Part shown: one piece after another, positions 17,198 through 26,947 of the stretch
Numbering within the stretch: the first letter of the stretch is position 1
Layout of the letters: each line of letters starts with the position of its first letter
Program-made: the position numbers and the translations under genes
NCBI GenBank assembly: GCA_002392915.1
Contig: DGHQ01000024.1
Location: 158,471-222,470 of the forward strand
DNA from: Bacteroidales bacterium UBA3844
GTDB taxonomy: Bacteria > Bacteroidota > Bacteroidia > Bacteroidales > Paludibacteraceae
Reading direction: 5' to 3'
Length of the DNA stretch: 64,000 nucleotides
The notes under the pieces: model-generated
The model's database searches: none
Told to the model about the DNA's origin: nothing
Seen by the model: the letters and a program-made list of their open reading frames with translations, nothing else

Positions 17198-20100
17198 TCA
17201 TTTCACCATCACCTTCTCCGCTTCATTTCCACATCTCACCACATAGAATCCTTTCTCTACCGGAATCTTTGTGACTGCGGATTTGATGGCTCCGTTTGTC
17301 ACCATCTGTCCTTTGATGTTGTAGACGGAATACATCGATGATGATGCCGACAAAGATACTATGATAATTTCTCCGTTTGCAGAATACACCAGCGTCGGCT
17401 CTGATGCGATATCGTCGGCTGTTGTCTCACCAGACATCGGAACCGCAGTGAATGGCACGGATAAGATTCTCCATTCCCTATGTGCGTTTCCTCCCGTCGC
17501 ACTGGCTTGCCATAATCCCACTTTTGTGCCAATCTCCAAATGCTCTCCTTCAAGATCAAGAAGCTTGCCACTCGACGCTGATGTCACCTTATAGCTGTTG
17601 TCGCCGATATTCTCCACCTTAAACTGCTGGCCTTTGTTTGACGGATCAAGCGGTGTGGCTACCAAGTAGTATGAACCGTCGTCGGTCAACGCTAATTTCT
17701 TGCCATTCAGTATTGTGTATATATTATATGTGTCGTCCGACAGCTTGTTGAAATACCAGCGTTGCATAGAGTCTGCCACACATAATGAGCTTAGCTGCAA
17801 TGATCCTCCGTTAAGTGTCAACGGCGAAGTGCTTGCTCTTGGCACAAACATATATGGCATTCCTTCTGTAAAATATTCCACTCCTTTGCCAGCGTCTGTT
17901 GAGAAAATCATTGTGGATATCTCCTGTCCGCCCATAGTATAGTTTGCAATTCCGTCGACAACCTCAACATCGGCCATACGCTTGCAGTTCAAATTCGAGT
18001 TTGTGACATACAATTCCGCAAGGTTGTCCACCTGCTTCAACGGAGTCAAATCAATGCTTATATTTTTTTCATCAGTGGATGTGTTGAGCATCACCACCAC
18101 CACTTTATCGCCAGTCGGACTGACAGCCGCAAGGATATCATTGCGTCCTGTTCCAAGCATCGTATATCCCTGACGGATAAAACGAGTGACTTGCATACGG
18201 ACGTAGAAATTCTTCACTATGTTATATGTCTGATTGTTGAAATTTCCTCTCACAAGACACCACTGGTCGTTGTTCTCCTCCACAAACTGCCAATCGATCC
18301 ACGCTTGCGGCTGGAGATAGTTGAGGTCGTCGAACATACGTTGTGCCATAGATAAGTTGCCAGCCAAACCCGTGCCTCCAGCTCCTGTCTCCGACATCCA
18401 GAATGGCAGACGTGTCTCTGTGACCAAATCCTTCAAATTGGCTTTGTCTCGTATATCGCCTCCGTAGGTGTGCACATTAAACTGTCCCAGCATAGGGACG
18501 ATATCACCCTCTTTCACAAACAGCTGCAATTCACCGATTGCGGTAGACACACTCGTTTCGTCGGATGCGGAAAGCACCGTCTTCAGACCGGAATTCTTCA
18601 GCTTCGGATAGATCACGCGTATGAGTTTCACCTGTGATGCCGGGTCGAAATGGCATCCCTCCTGTCCGCCGTTCGCACCCCAGTAGTTTGTGTTAGGCTC
18701 ATTGAATGGGTCCAAAGTTTTGAACTCGATTCCATATTCTTCTTTATAATGTTTGCAGACGTCGATCAGATAATCCGAGAATTTTCCATAATACTCTGGT
18801 TTCAAATTATCCTTACCAGCATCTTTGTTGCCGGAAGAACAACCACTATATGTCATCCAATAAGGAGCGGAGTTGGAGAAGGCTTCAAAGATGGCATCCT
18901 TGCGCGCGTCTCTCAGTTTCAGCATCACTTTTCGTTGAGCGGCATCGGCATTCCAATCATAATTCGAGTTTTCACTTGCCTTGAATCCCTCCATCTCAGC
19001 ACGTTTGCCTTTTCCATTGCACATGTGTCCGTTGTAGTGCGACGGAGCATCTCCTCCACCGATATTGTAACGGAAGATATTGTAGTTCAGTTTGTCTTCC
19101 GACGTGAGCATATCCACCAGGTCGTCGATCTTATTCTCAGTCCATTTGCCACACATGTTAGCCCACCAGCAAAGAGAGACTCCCCATCCCTCCATCGTCT
19201 GCTGTCGAGCGGCAGGATTGATGCGGACGGTGCTTGTCGACGATGGTTCGTATTTGCTCATAAGGTTGCTATACTCAGATTCTGTGATATTGACCACAGA
19301 GCCATGCCTCATCACCGATGGCAAAGAGTATTGCGACGATGATGGTTGGGTGAAGACACCGGAAGAGAGGTCGGTTGTGATCAACGGATAGTATCCCTTT
19401 CCTCCAAAATCATCAATGAAAAGACACCATTTATTTTCCCCATTAAACTTGAAGCAAGTTGGACCCTCCACGTAGGCGATCTGACTCATTTGAGTGTTAA
19501 CCTCCGTCCACTGGCCAAGAAGCGACGTCGCCTTCTCCATAATTATATATTTGCCAGACGACGGCATTCCCTGTTTATGGGCTTCAGTAGCCTCATTCTT
19601 TTTGAAACGGTAGTATGTGTCGCCCACTTTGATCACAGTGGCGTCGATCACACTGATTGTACGGTTTTGAGGATTTTTCAGCTCTATCCACACTTTAGCG
19701 TCAGAGAAAGTTTTGAAATCCTTTGTTGTGCAATAGTAGACGCGATGTGTATTGTCGTTGTTGGGAACAGATTGAGAAGACGGAATTTTTGAAGACCAGA
19801 ACACAATATATTCACCCGACTCTTCATTATATACAGCTTCAGGAGCCCAAGTGCATCCCGCGCCATCTGGAGCCACCCTGCACATACGTTGTTCGGACCA
19901 GTTGATGAGGTCGGACGACTCCCACACCATTATGGATTTGCTGCCTTTTGTCTGAGCGGCAGTCCAGTCGCCATTGCCATTGATTTTCAAGTCGGTGGCA
20001 ATGACAAAGAATTTTGACCCGTCGGCAGAACGCATGATGAATGGATCACGTAAGCCTTTCTCGCCCAACGTAGAAGTGAGAACTGGGTTGCCACCATTTA

Positions 20101-20272
20101 TATCCTTCCAATTCAGTCCATCACGGCTGACAGCAAAATATATCTGTTCGCCCTGGGCCGACCCCTCGCCTTTGAAGTAGGCGAACAAGTAAGCAGTAAA
20201 GTCTTTTTCTGCCGCAAATGAGATTGCGGACGTCGCCATCAATAGGATTGATAGTAATAATTGTCGTATCAT
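17198..20272 (-). CDS. Secreted GH43-GH30-ricin-type lectin fusion with C-terminal sorting tail
   Basis: A 1024-aa multi-enzyme. Signal peptide 1-20. GH43 five-blade propeller at about 24-340 with RDPF (D76) and WAPE (E145). GH30 barrel at about 345-690, opening GWGVSLCWWANMCG, with acid/base E525 in DPFNEPN and nucleophile E628 in WMSETG, plus its side beta-domain to about 790. Then a ricin-B-like trefoil (about 800-940) with QRWYFNKL and QQFKVENIG repeats, and a T9SS-like tail ending GFYVVRCGNEAEKVMVK. GWGxSLxWWA is the form seen in GH30 beta-1,6-galactanases, so a plant arabinogalactan is a likely target (inference); xylan is the alternative. No SusC/SusD genes lie nearby. Confidence 0.9.
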   Translation of the reverse strand: MIRQLLLSILLMATSAISFAAEKDFTAYLFAYFKGEGSAQGEQIYFAVSRDGLNWKDINGGNPVLTSTLGEKGLRDPFIMRSADGSKFFVIATDLKINGNGDWTAAQTKGSKSIMVWESSDLINWSEQRMCRVAPDGAGCTWAPEAVYNEESGEYIVFWSSKIPSSQSVPNNDNTHRVYYCTTKDFKTFSDAKVWIELKNPQNRTISVIDATVIKVGDTYYRFKKNEATEAHKQGMPSSGKYIIMEKATSLLGQWTEVNTQMSQIAYVEGPTCFKFNGENKWCLFIDDFGGKGYYPLITTDLSSGVFTQPSSSQYSLPSVMRHGSVVNITESEYSNLMSKYEPSSTSTVRINPAARQQTMEGWGVSLCWWANMCGKWTENKIDDLVDMLTSEDKLNYNIFRYNIGGGDAPSHYNGHMCNGKGKRAEMEGFKASENSNYDWNADAAQRKVMLKLRDARKDAIFEAFSNSAPYWMTYSGCSSGNKDAGKDNLKPEYYGKFSDYLIDVCKHYKEEYGIEFKTLDPFNEPNTNYWGANGGQEGCHFDPASQVKLIRVIYPKLKNSGLKTVLSASDETSVSTAIGELQLFVKEGDIVPMLGQFNVHTYGGDIRDKANLKDLVTETRLPFWMSETGAGGTGLAGNLSMAQRMFDDLNYLQPQAWIDWQFVEENNDQWCLVRGNFNNQTYNIVKNFYVRMQVTRFIRQGYTMLGTGRNDILAAVSPTGDKVVVVMLNTSTDEKNISIDLTPLKQVDNLAELYVTNSNLNCKRMADVEVVDGIANYTMGGQEISTMIFSTDAGKGVEYFTEGMPYMFVPRASTSPLTLNGGSLQLSSLCVADSMQRWYFNKLSDDTYNIYTILNGKKLALTDDGSYYLVATPLDPSNKGQQFKVENIGDNSYKVTSASSGKLLDLEGEHLEIGTKVGLWQASATGGNAHREWRILSVPFTAVPMSGETTADDIASEPTLVYSANGEIIIVSLSASSSMYSVYNIKGQMVTNGAIKSAVTKIPVEKGFYVVRCGNEAEKVMVK

Positions 20273-20567
20273 AATGTAATATATTTTTTTCTTGTCAAAA
20301 TATAATGTGTTGGTAAAGAATTGATTGAATTGCTACAAAAATAATAAATTAGAGAAAAAAACAAGGGTTGGAAATATTTTTTTGAGAGAAAAGGAGAAAA
20401 TGAGAAAGGAGAAATGGAAAATGTTAAACCATTCGTGTTTTAAATAATTTTTATAATTGCATGTTAGATTCGATGCAATTATGTTCGACAAACAAAAGTT
20501 TTTTACCGACTAATAGGTATTCTTCCCAAAAATCAACTAAATTTGTCACTATAACTAAAAGTTAAAG
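20273..20567. other. Divergent promoter region
   Basis: A+T-rich noncoding gap between the divergent GH43-GH30 gene and the polyferredoxin gene. A -7 box TAAATTTG is visible at 20538-20545 for the rightward gene. No ORF seen. Confidence 0.6.
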
Positions 20568-22118
20568 ATGAAAAGTAAATTTTTGAAATATGCACGTGTG
20601 GTTTGTGCTGTGGTGATGATGCTTTCAATTGTCACTCTTTTCTGCGACACCACAGGCATCGCAAGACACTATTTGGGTTGGACTGTCGACATCCAATTCC
20701 TTCCATCCATTTCCGCTGGTTTGATCGCCGCATTCGTGTCGACGTTGGTGGTGACCAAATTGTTCGGACGTATCTACTGTTCAGTGATCTGTCCGCTTGG
20801 TATTTTCCAGGATATAGTCGCTCGTCTGGGCAGACTGACAAAAAAGCAGAAAGTCAAATATTCATATAGCGACGAGAAGCTTTGGATGCGTTTGATTATA
20901 GCTGTTTTGTTTATCGCATCTTATTTGCTTTGTGCATATCCAATCGTTGGTTTGCTTGAGCCATACAGCATTTTCGGACGTATGGCGACGACACTTCTGG
21001 CTCCTGTCGGCAGATTCATAGCAGAATATCTTGCAGCGTCGTCGGAGGCGGCCGGCGATTACACATTTGCCATGCCAGCCGCGTTAAACTACTCTTACGT
21101 GATGCTGGGAGTCGCTCTATTCTCACTTGTGTTTATCGCTATTCTCGCATTCCGTGGCGGACGTACATATTGTAATACAATCTGTCCTGTGGGCACAATT
21201 CTTTCCATCTTTGCTGAGAATTCGGTGATGAAACCGGTCGTCGACCACGACAAATGTGTGAAGTGCGGACTTTGCGCAAAAAAATGTAAGGCTTCATGTA
21301 TCGACGCTAAAAATGGAATTGTGGATTCGTCGAGATGTGTCGACTGTATGAACTGTATCTCCGTATGCCACAAGGGAGCTATCTCATTCTCGACTTCGTC
21401 AGACAAAGACAAGACCCCTAATATAATAAAGAGAATAAAGGAGCATTTCGGAAAGGCAAAGAAAGACGAGAATGCTCCCGTCGCAACGGATGAATCAAAA
21501 CGAGCATTCCTTACTGTTGGAAGTCTTGTGGTGGGCAGTGCCATGACCAAGAGTATGGCAAAGACATTCGACGGTGGATTGGCTGAAATCACAGAGAAGA
21601 AGGAGCCACAGCGTAACGACAGGATTACTCCTCCTGGAAGTAAATCATACAAGCATATTGAAGAGGTGTGCACTTCATGTGGACTTTGCATCACAGCTTG
21701 CCCTAACGAAGTGCTTCGTCCAAGCGAGAGCCTCGACTCCTTGCTTACCCCAGTGATGAGTTTTGAAAAAGGCTATTGCCGACCTGAGTGTAAACGATGC
21801 AGCGATGTCTGCCCGACAGGAGCCATCTCACTTGCAGACCTTGCAGAGAAGAGTGCCACCCATGTCGGACATGCAGTGCTTATCGCAGACAACTGTATAT
21901 CAATGAAAAAAGGAGTGTCGTGTGGCAATTGTGCCCGCCATTGTCCGGCAGGAGCAATTACAATGGCTCCGACAGTCAATGGAGACGAAACGTCGCCTAA
22001 AATGCCAGTGATCGACTCACAAAGATGTATAGGATGTGGAGCTTGTGAAAACCTTTGCCCTTCGTCGCCATACAGTGCGATATACGTGGAGGGACATCGT
22101 GTACACAGAATCGACTAA
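20568..22118 (+). CDS. NapH-like membrane polyferredoxin
   Basis: Inner-membrane iron-sulfur protein, 516 aa. Seen: about four to five hydrophobic segments in the first 200 residues, with two CxxxCP motifs (GRIYCSVICPLG and GRTYCNTICPVG) typical of the NapH/CcoG family; then 4Fe-4S motifs CVKCGLCAKKC and CVDCMNCISVC; a linker with a small hydrophobic patch; then CTSCGLCITACP, CRPECKRCSDVCP, CGNCARHCP and CIGCGACENLCP. It probably passes electrons from the quinone pool to an exported partner. The next gene, a Tat-exported Fe-S aldo/keto reductase, starts 0-48 bp after it and is the likely partner (inference). Confidence 0.88.
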   Translation: MKSKFLKYARVVCAVVMMLSIVTLFCDTTGIARHYLGWTVDIQFLPSISAGLIAAFVSTLVVTKLFGRIYCSVICPLGIFQDIVARLGRLTKKQKVKYSYSDEKLWMRLIIAVLFIASYLLCAYPIVGLLEPYSIFGRMATTLLAPVGRFIAEYLAASSEAAGDYTFAMPAALNYSYVMLGVALFSLVFIAILAFRGGRTYCNTICPVGTILSIFAENSVMKPVVDHDKCVKCGLCAKKCKASCIDAKNGIVDSSRCVDCMNCISVCHKGAISFSTSSDKDKTPNIIKRIKEHFGKAKKDENAPVATDESKRAFLTVGSLVVGSAMTKSMAKTFDGGLAEITEKKEPQRNDRITPPGSKSYKHIEEVCTSCGLCITACPNEVLRPSESLDSLLTPVMSFEKGYCRPECKRCSDVCPTGAISLADLAEKSATHVGHAVLIADNCISMKKGVSCGNCARHCPAGAITMAPTVNGDETSPKMPVIDSQRCIGCGACENLCPSSPYSAIYVEGHRVHRID

Positions 22119-22166
22119 ATGACGGAATATTCCCCTATTTGTAAACAGAAAAAGACAACACAACAT

Positions 22167-23561
22167 ATGGATCGCAGAGATTTTCTAAAACGCTTGTCTG
22201 CAGCCACCGCCACTATGGGACTGGCTGCATGTACTTCTGATGAAAAGACGAAGGAGATAATCGGGACTGAAAGCAAGAAGCCTAATGGTGAAATGACATA
22301 CCGCACGGTGCCGACATCCGGCGACAAAGTGTCGTTGCTCGGCTATGGTTGTATGCGTCTGCCTACAGTGCAGCACGGAAGCGCGAGAGAGCAGAAAGAT
22401 ATTGAAATCGATCAGGAAGAGTTGAACGCTCATGTGGATTATGCAATTGCACACGGCATCAACTATTTCGACACATCCCCTGTGTATTGCCAGGGAAGAA
22501 GCGAGCACCATATGGGTATCGCCCTAAAACGTATACCAAGAGACAAATATTTTATCGCCACCAAACTTTCGAATTTTGCACAGGAATTCTGGAGCAGAGA
22601 AGCGTCGATAAAAATGTACCACAACTCCTTTAAGGAGCTTCAAGTGGACACTATCGACTATATGCTTCTACACTCTATCGGCGGCACAAACGGAGAATAT
22701 AATTCCACTCAGACATTCGAGAAGAGATATATCGAAAACGGAATCCTCGATTTCCTTTTGGAGGAGAGAGCCAAAGGTAAAATCCGTCATCTCGGATTCT
22801 CCTATCATGGAGATATAGCTATATTCGACCGTGCTCTTGCCATGCACGGCAAATGCAAATGGGATTTCGTGCAGATTCAGATGAACTACGTCGACTGGCT
22901 ACACGCTAAGGAGGTGAACCCGGCAAACACAAACGCCGAGTATCTCTATGCCGAATTGGAAAAACGCAACATTCCCGCTATCATCATGGAGCCGTTGCTT
23001 GGCGGACGTCTGGCAAGCACCTTGAGTTTTATAGCGGCCAAACTGAAAGCACGTCGTCCAGAAGACTCTATCGCCAAATGGGCTTTGCGTTATCTTGGTT
23101 CATTCCCTAACGTGCTTACAGTGTTGAGCGGAATGACATATATGGAGAATGTAAAAGAAAATATTGATACATATTCACCTGTAGAGCCATGCACAGAAGA
23201 GGAATTAGCCTTGCTTGAAGAGGTGGCACAGGCTATGTTGAGATACCCAAGTGTACCGTGCACAGGATGTCAATACTGTATGCCATGTCCTTACGGTATC
23301 AATATCCCTGGCATATTCCAACACTACAACAAGTGTATCAACGAGGGCAATGTCTCGATTAGCAGTCAAGATGAGAACTATGCCGAGGCTCGACGCGCAT
23401 TCCTGATGGGTTACGACCGTGCGGTGCCAAAATTGCGTCAGGCAGACCACTGCATTGGATGCGGAATGTGTAAGAGCCATTGTCCGCAGAATATCGACAT
23501 TCCTAAAGAGATGCAGAGAATAGACAAGTATGTGGAGAGCTTGAAACAATCGATGGACTGA
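22167..23561 (+). CDS. Tat-exported aldo/keto reductase with ferredoxin-like C-terminus
   Basis: The start at 22167 is preferred because it begins a twin-arginine signal MDRRDFLKRLSAATATMGLAAC; an in-frame ATG at 22119 directly abuts the previous stop and would add 16 residues. Seen: AKR barrel with NYFDTSPVY (catalytic Asp and Tyr), FIATKLS (Lys) and YMLLHSIG (His), then a C-terminal 4Fe-4S domain with CTGCQYCMPCPYGINIP and CIGCGMCKSHCPQNIDIP. The family are periplasmic or membrane-side oxidoreductases of unknown substrate. The signal also has an AC that could serve as a lipobox. Coupled to the polyferredoxin upstream. Confidence 0.88.
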   Translation: MDRRDFLKRLSAATATMGLAACTSDEKTKEIIGTESKKPNGEMTYRTVPTSGDKVSLLGYGCMRLPTVQHGSAREQKDIEIDQEELNAHVDYAIAHGINYFDTSPVYCQGRSEHHMGIALKRIPRDKYFIATKLSNFAQEFWSREASIKMYHNSFKELQVDTIDYMLLHSIGGTNGEYNSTQTFEKRYIENGILDFLLEERAKGKIRHLGFSYHGDIAIFDRALAMHGKCKWDFVQIQMNYVDWLHAKEVNPANTNAEYLYAELEKRNIPAIIMEPLLGGRLASTLSFIAAKLKARRPEDSIAKWALRYLGSFPNVLTVLSGMTYMENVKENIDTYSPVEPCTEEELALLEEVAQAMLRYPSVPCTGCQYCMPCPYGINIPGIFQHYNKCINEGNVSISSQDENYAEARRAFLMGYDRAVPKLRQADHCIGCGMCKSHCPQNIDIPKEMQRIDKYVESLKQSMD

Positions 23562-23668
23562 TTTTAGATCAGAGCCTAAAAAGGATTGCAAATGGCGGTA
23601 GCCCTTGCCCTGCCACCACCGCAAGCCCGTAAGAGCGATAGGAAAAAGTTGAGAGCTTAGAGAGGATT

Positions 23669-24055
23669 ATGGATAAATTGATAATAGAGACTACATCAGG
23701 CGAAACCATCACAGCTAATGAAATGGGTATCAAAGCCCTACGTCGCATATATAAAGAAAATCGCGAAATATTGCGTGGGGCGACGGTGACCGACATCATC
23801 ATCGGCAAAGGAGCTGCATGTTTTCTGATTGCTGGAGGAATACGACACTTGAATGTGGATGTGATCAGTAGAGCCGGGCTCGACATGTTGCAGAAGGCTG
23901 ACATCCCCGTCTGCCCGAAACAGATTGTGCCAATGATTATCAATCGCAAGAATGACGGTCAGTGTCCGATAGAGAATCTTCTTCGTGAGACGTTCGAGGC
24001 GGAAGAAGGAATCAAGAAGATAAGTGCGTTCTTCAACGACGAATATTCGGTGTGA
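23669..24055 (+). CDS. DUF1893 domain protein
   Basis: Small cytoplasmic protein, 128 aa. Seen: IGKGAACFLIAGGIRHLNVDVISRAGLDMLQKADIPV, the conserved core of DUF1893 proteins, which are deaminase-fold-like in shape but of unknown function. It is the third gene in line with the polyferredoxin and the aldo/keto reductase (107-bp gap), an arrangement that suggests a shared redox or ligand role (inference). Confidence 0.8.
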   Translation: MDKLIIETTSGETITANEMGIKALRRIYKENREILRGATVTDIIIGKGAACFLIAGGIRHLNVDVISRAGLDMLQKADIPVCPKQIVPMIINRKNDGQCPIENLLRETFEAEEGIKKISAFFNDEYSV

Positions 24056-24105
24056 AAAATCCACATCAATAATTAAAGGGCAATATCAACATTGATATTT
24101 AATAA

Positions 24106-24144
24106 AAAAGAGAGGACAAATCAAAATGATATGCCCTCTCTTTT
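24106..24144. terminator. Bidirectional terminator
   Basis: 10-bp stem AAAAGAGAGG/CCTCTCTTTT between the convergent DUF1893 gene (+) and ilvE (-), with A and T runs on either side. A smaller hairpin ATATCAA/TTGATAT sits just before it. Confidence 0.8.
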
Positions 24145-24170
24145 GCTTGATATTATTTCTACGCGAATAA

Positions 24171-25193
24171 TTACTCTAAAATCATCACCCAACCGTGTTT
24201 GTCTTCAATCTCACCATACTGGATTCCACGGATTGTCTTGTAAAGCTTCTCGCTGATTGGACCAGGAGTTCCATTCTTTGCAATGACATAGCTCTTGCCA
24301 GCATCCGGATCATCAATACGTGAGATAGGGCTGATAACGGCAGCCGTACCACATGCTCCAGCCTCCTCCATTGTCTCAAGTTCCTCAATTGGAACTGGTC
24401 TCTGCTCAACGTTCAAGCCAAGGTCGCGAGCAATCTGCATCAAACTGTTGTTAGTGATTGATGGAAGGATTGAAGTTGATTTTGGAGTGATGTAAGTATT
24501 GTTCTTGATACCGAAGAAGTTTGCGGCACCAGCCTCATCAATATACTTCTTCTCCTTTGCGTCAAGATAGAACTCACAAGAGTAACCAAGATCGTGAGCG
24601 TTCTTGTTTGCCAAAAGGCTAGCGGCATAGTTACCACCTACTTTATATATACCTGTTCCAAGAGGAGCGGAACGGTCGTACTTACGAGTCACAACATAAG
24701 GAGTAGTTGCAAATCCACCCTTGAAGTATGGACCTACAGGTGTAACGAACATCATACATAGGTACTCTGTTGCAGGACGTACACCTACCTGTGCGCCGAT
24801 ACCGATGAACAACGGACGGATATACAAAGATGCACCGCTCTCATATGGTGGAATGAAACGCTCGTTAAGCTTGACCACTTTCTTAACCATCTCAAGGAAT
24901 GTTTCTGTAGGAAGCTCAGGCATCAATATTCCACGACAAGTATGCTGAAGACGCTCTGCGTTTGCCTGTGGGCGGAAGACTCGGATCTTTCCATCTTTGC
25001 ATCTGTAAGCCTTCAAACCTTCAAATGCTTCCTGTCCATAGTGAAGACATGTAGCAGCCATGTGGATGTTCAATGTCTCCTCTGAACTAACTTCGATCTC
25101 GCCCCATTTGCCATCTCTCCAATAGCAACGAACGTTGTAATCCGTCTTTCTATAGCCAAATCCCAAATTTGACCAATCAAGTGTATCAGCCAT
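24171..25193 (-). CDS. ilvE: Branched-chain amino acid aminotransferase
   Basis: PLP fold-type IV transaminase that makes leucine, isoleucine and valine from their 2-oxo acids. 340 aa from MADTLDWSNLGFGY; an in-frame Met 33 bp upstream adds an unlikely leader. Seen: AATCLHYGQEAFEGLKAYR, the PLP lysine in GIYKVGGNYAAS, YLDAKEKKYIDEAGAANFF and the cofactor-phosphate loop EEAGACGTAAVISPI. Normal length for type II BCATs. Confidence 0.95.
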   Translation of the reverse strand: MADTLDWSNLGFGYRKTDYNVRCYWRDGKWGEIEVSSEETLNIHMAATCLHYGQEAFEGLKAYRCKDGKIRVFRPQANAERLQHTCRGILMPELPTETFLEMVKKVVKLNERFIPPYESGASLYIRPLFIGIGAQVGVRPATEYLCMMFVTPVGPYFKGGFATTPYVVTRKYDRSAPLGTGIYKVGGNYAASLLANKNAHDLGYSCEFYLDAKEKKYIDEAGAANFFGIKNNTYITPKSTSILPSITNNSLMQIARDLGLNVEQRPVPIEELETMEEAGACGTAAVISPISRIDDPDAGKSYVIAKNGTPGPISEKLYKTIRGIQYGEIEDKHGWVMILE

Positions 25194-25436
25194 AATAACT
25201 AATTTTATGATTTCTTTACTTAGCACAAAAGTAACGACTTTTTCAGTATGTTATTTTCAAAAAGAGCAATTTTTATTAATTTTTTTAAGTATTTAGCTTC
25301 ATTTTCAGACGCTACTATCCTTACCAACTACCTGAGCAAACAAGGTTTTCAATAATGGCTCATTTTTGGAGACCATACTTTTGTTCATTCCTTTTAAAGA
25401 GATACTTGAGAGAGATAGATTGATATTCTTTTCCCT

Positions 25437-25457
25437 CTCTCGCAACCAAGTTGCATT
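25437..25457. repeat. Flanking direct repeat, left copy
   Basis: CTCTCGCAACCAAGTTGCAT plus one T, containing the palindrome GCAAC-CAA-GTTGC. An identical copy lies at 27128-27148, so the two copies bracket the ATPase gene and its promoter array. Confidence 0.9.
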
Positions 25458-25461
25458 TCCA

Positions 25462-26901
25462 TCAACCAAACAAATCCTCCGCTGTCACTTCGTTCTGAGC
25501 CACCGATGAATATGCACTACGTTTGAGTCCATAGGTGGTTACAAAAATTGTATGAAGAGCTTTGTTAGTCTTGGTTGTATTACGAAAAATCTCGCGTCGA
25601 TTTATAATATGATTGGCATACACCTCTGTCACGGAGAATTGTGCGTTGGAATACTTCATTTCACAAAGATCAATTATAGAATCGGCGCGATCAATAACCA
25701 AATCAATTTGTGCTCCTTCTTGTTTTGTTCCGTCATCTAAAGTCTTTGCTTGAACTTGCCATGAATTGACATTTGTGGACACTCCTCCTATTCCTAACTT
25801 TTGCTTTATTTGATTGATATGGAGCAAGCATACCTGTTCGAAAGCGTATCCTGTCCAGGCAGTATAAGAGTGGCTGTCGTAATAATTCTGCCAGTAATGC
25901 TCATCCTGGCTCACGTTTCCATCAACAAATTTCAAATAGAAAAGAGAAAAAAGATCAGTGAGCTGGTATATGAAATCACGCTCTTTTTTCCCAAATGACG
26001 AATATTTCTTTATGAAGCTACACATACGAAGATTTTCCAGTATAGTGGTCAATTCCCCTCCGTCCGACATTTTTAATGCATTCTTAATATCCTGACGTGT
26101 CATTCCTTGTCCTTTTTTTGCAAGCAATTCCACAACTTTTCTATATTTCTGCGAATCAATAAATAACGATCGAAATAAGAATGTAAATTCGTTTCTCAAC
26201 TGACCACTTGCAGAGAAAAAAAGATTGTCAACATTAGTTGCGAATGGTAGTCTGCCGTCAAGAAGGCTAAGATAGAAAGGCACGCCGCCAAACACCATGT
26301 AACACTCCAAGATTTGATGACGATTCCATATTATATTTTTGGACTTTAAGAAAGTCTCTGTCTCTCCTAAAGTGAATGGTTGGAGACATATCTGATGGTT
26401 GATCCTGTTGTGAAGACCTCCTTTGTCTCCAATCAGTTTGTTAAGCATCCAAGTTGTTGCTGAACCACAGACTATCAGTTTCAAACGATTACATGTAGAT
26501 CCCCAAGAATTCCAAAAATAATCCAGTGATCTTAGGAAATTGCTCTTTGGCGTGTCCAACCATGGCAATTCGTCAATAAAAACTATAAGCTTCTGTTGTT
26601 TTGAAGACTCCAAAAGATGTTTCAACTGGTCGAAAGCATCCAACCAATTATTTGCCAATGGATAGCAAGCATCAGAATACTCATTTAGAGCCTTATTGAA
26701 ATTTCTAAGTTGCTCTTGTTTTGACCCATCCAACATGCCTGTGATATAGAAAGCAAAATTGCTCTCAAAATATTCTTTTATAAGAAATGTTTTGCCGATA
26801 CGTCGTCTGCCATACACTGCGACGAACTCTGGCACAACAGATTCGTAAATATCTTTGAATAGTTGTTTCTCCTTATGTCTTCCTATAATGTTCTGTCCCA
26901 T
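25462..26901 (-). CDS. P-loop ATPase with C-terminal nuclease-like domain (DUF234 type)
   Basis: Archaeal-ATPase-like family protein, about 479 aa. The start at 26901 (MGQNIIGRHKEKQLF) is chosen because the -7 box TATCTTTG at 26928-26935 lies downstream of the longer start at 26946. Seen: Walker A YGRRRIGKTFL, Walker B LIVFIDELPW, sensor VCGSATTWM, a winged-helix middle part (about 250-320), and a DUF234-like PD-(D/E)XK end with QIDLVIDRADSIIDLCEMKYS. These families are widely spread and mobile; their function is unproven. It is flanked by 21-bp direct repeats and has a three- to four-unit stem-loop array upstream. More A+T-rich than its neighbours. Confidence 0.85.
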   Translation of the reverse strand: MGQNIIGRHKEKQLFKDIYESVVPEFVAVYGRRRIGKTFLIKEYFESNFAFYITGMLDGSKQEQLRNFNKALNEYSDACYPLANNWLDAFDQLKHLLESSKQQKLIVFIDELPWLDTPKSNFLRSLDYFWNSWGSTCNRLKLIVCGSATTWMLNKLIGDKGGLHNRINHQICLQPFTLGETETFLKSKNIIWNRHQILECYMVFGGVPFYLSLLDGRLPFATNVDNLFFSASGQLRNEFTFLFRSLFIDSQKYRKVVELLAKKGQGMTRQDIKNALKMSDGGELTTILENLRMCSFIKKYSSFGKKERDFIYQLTDLFSLFYLKFVDGNVSQDEHYWQNYYDSHSYTAWTGYAFEQVCLLHINQIKQKLGIGGVSTNVNSWQVQAKTLDDGTKQEGAQIDLVIDRADSIIDLCEMKYSNAQFSVTEVYANHIINRREIFRNTTKTNKALHTIFVTTYGLKRSAYSSVAQNEVTAEDLFG

Positions 26902-26927
26902 AAGCAAATATATGTTTCTTGACTTTG

Positions 26928-26935
26928 CAAAGATA
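26928..26935 (-). promoter_or_regulatory. -7 box (TATCTTTG) of the ATPase gene
   Basis: TAnnTTTG match on the minus strand, 26 bp before the chosen start and 13 bp past the end of the repeat array. It decides against the longer ORF start. Confidence 0.55.
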
Positions 26936-26947
26936 AGAATTTTCATT

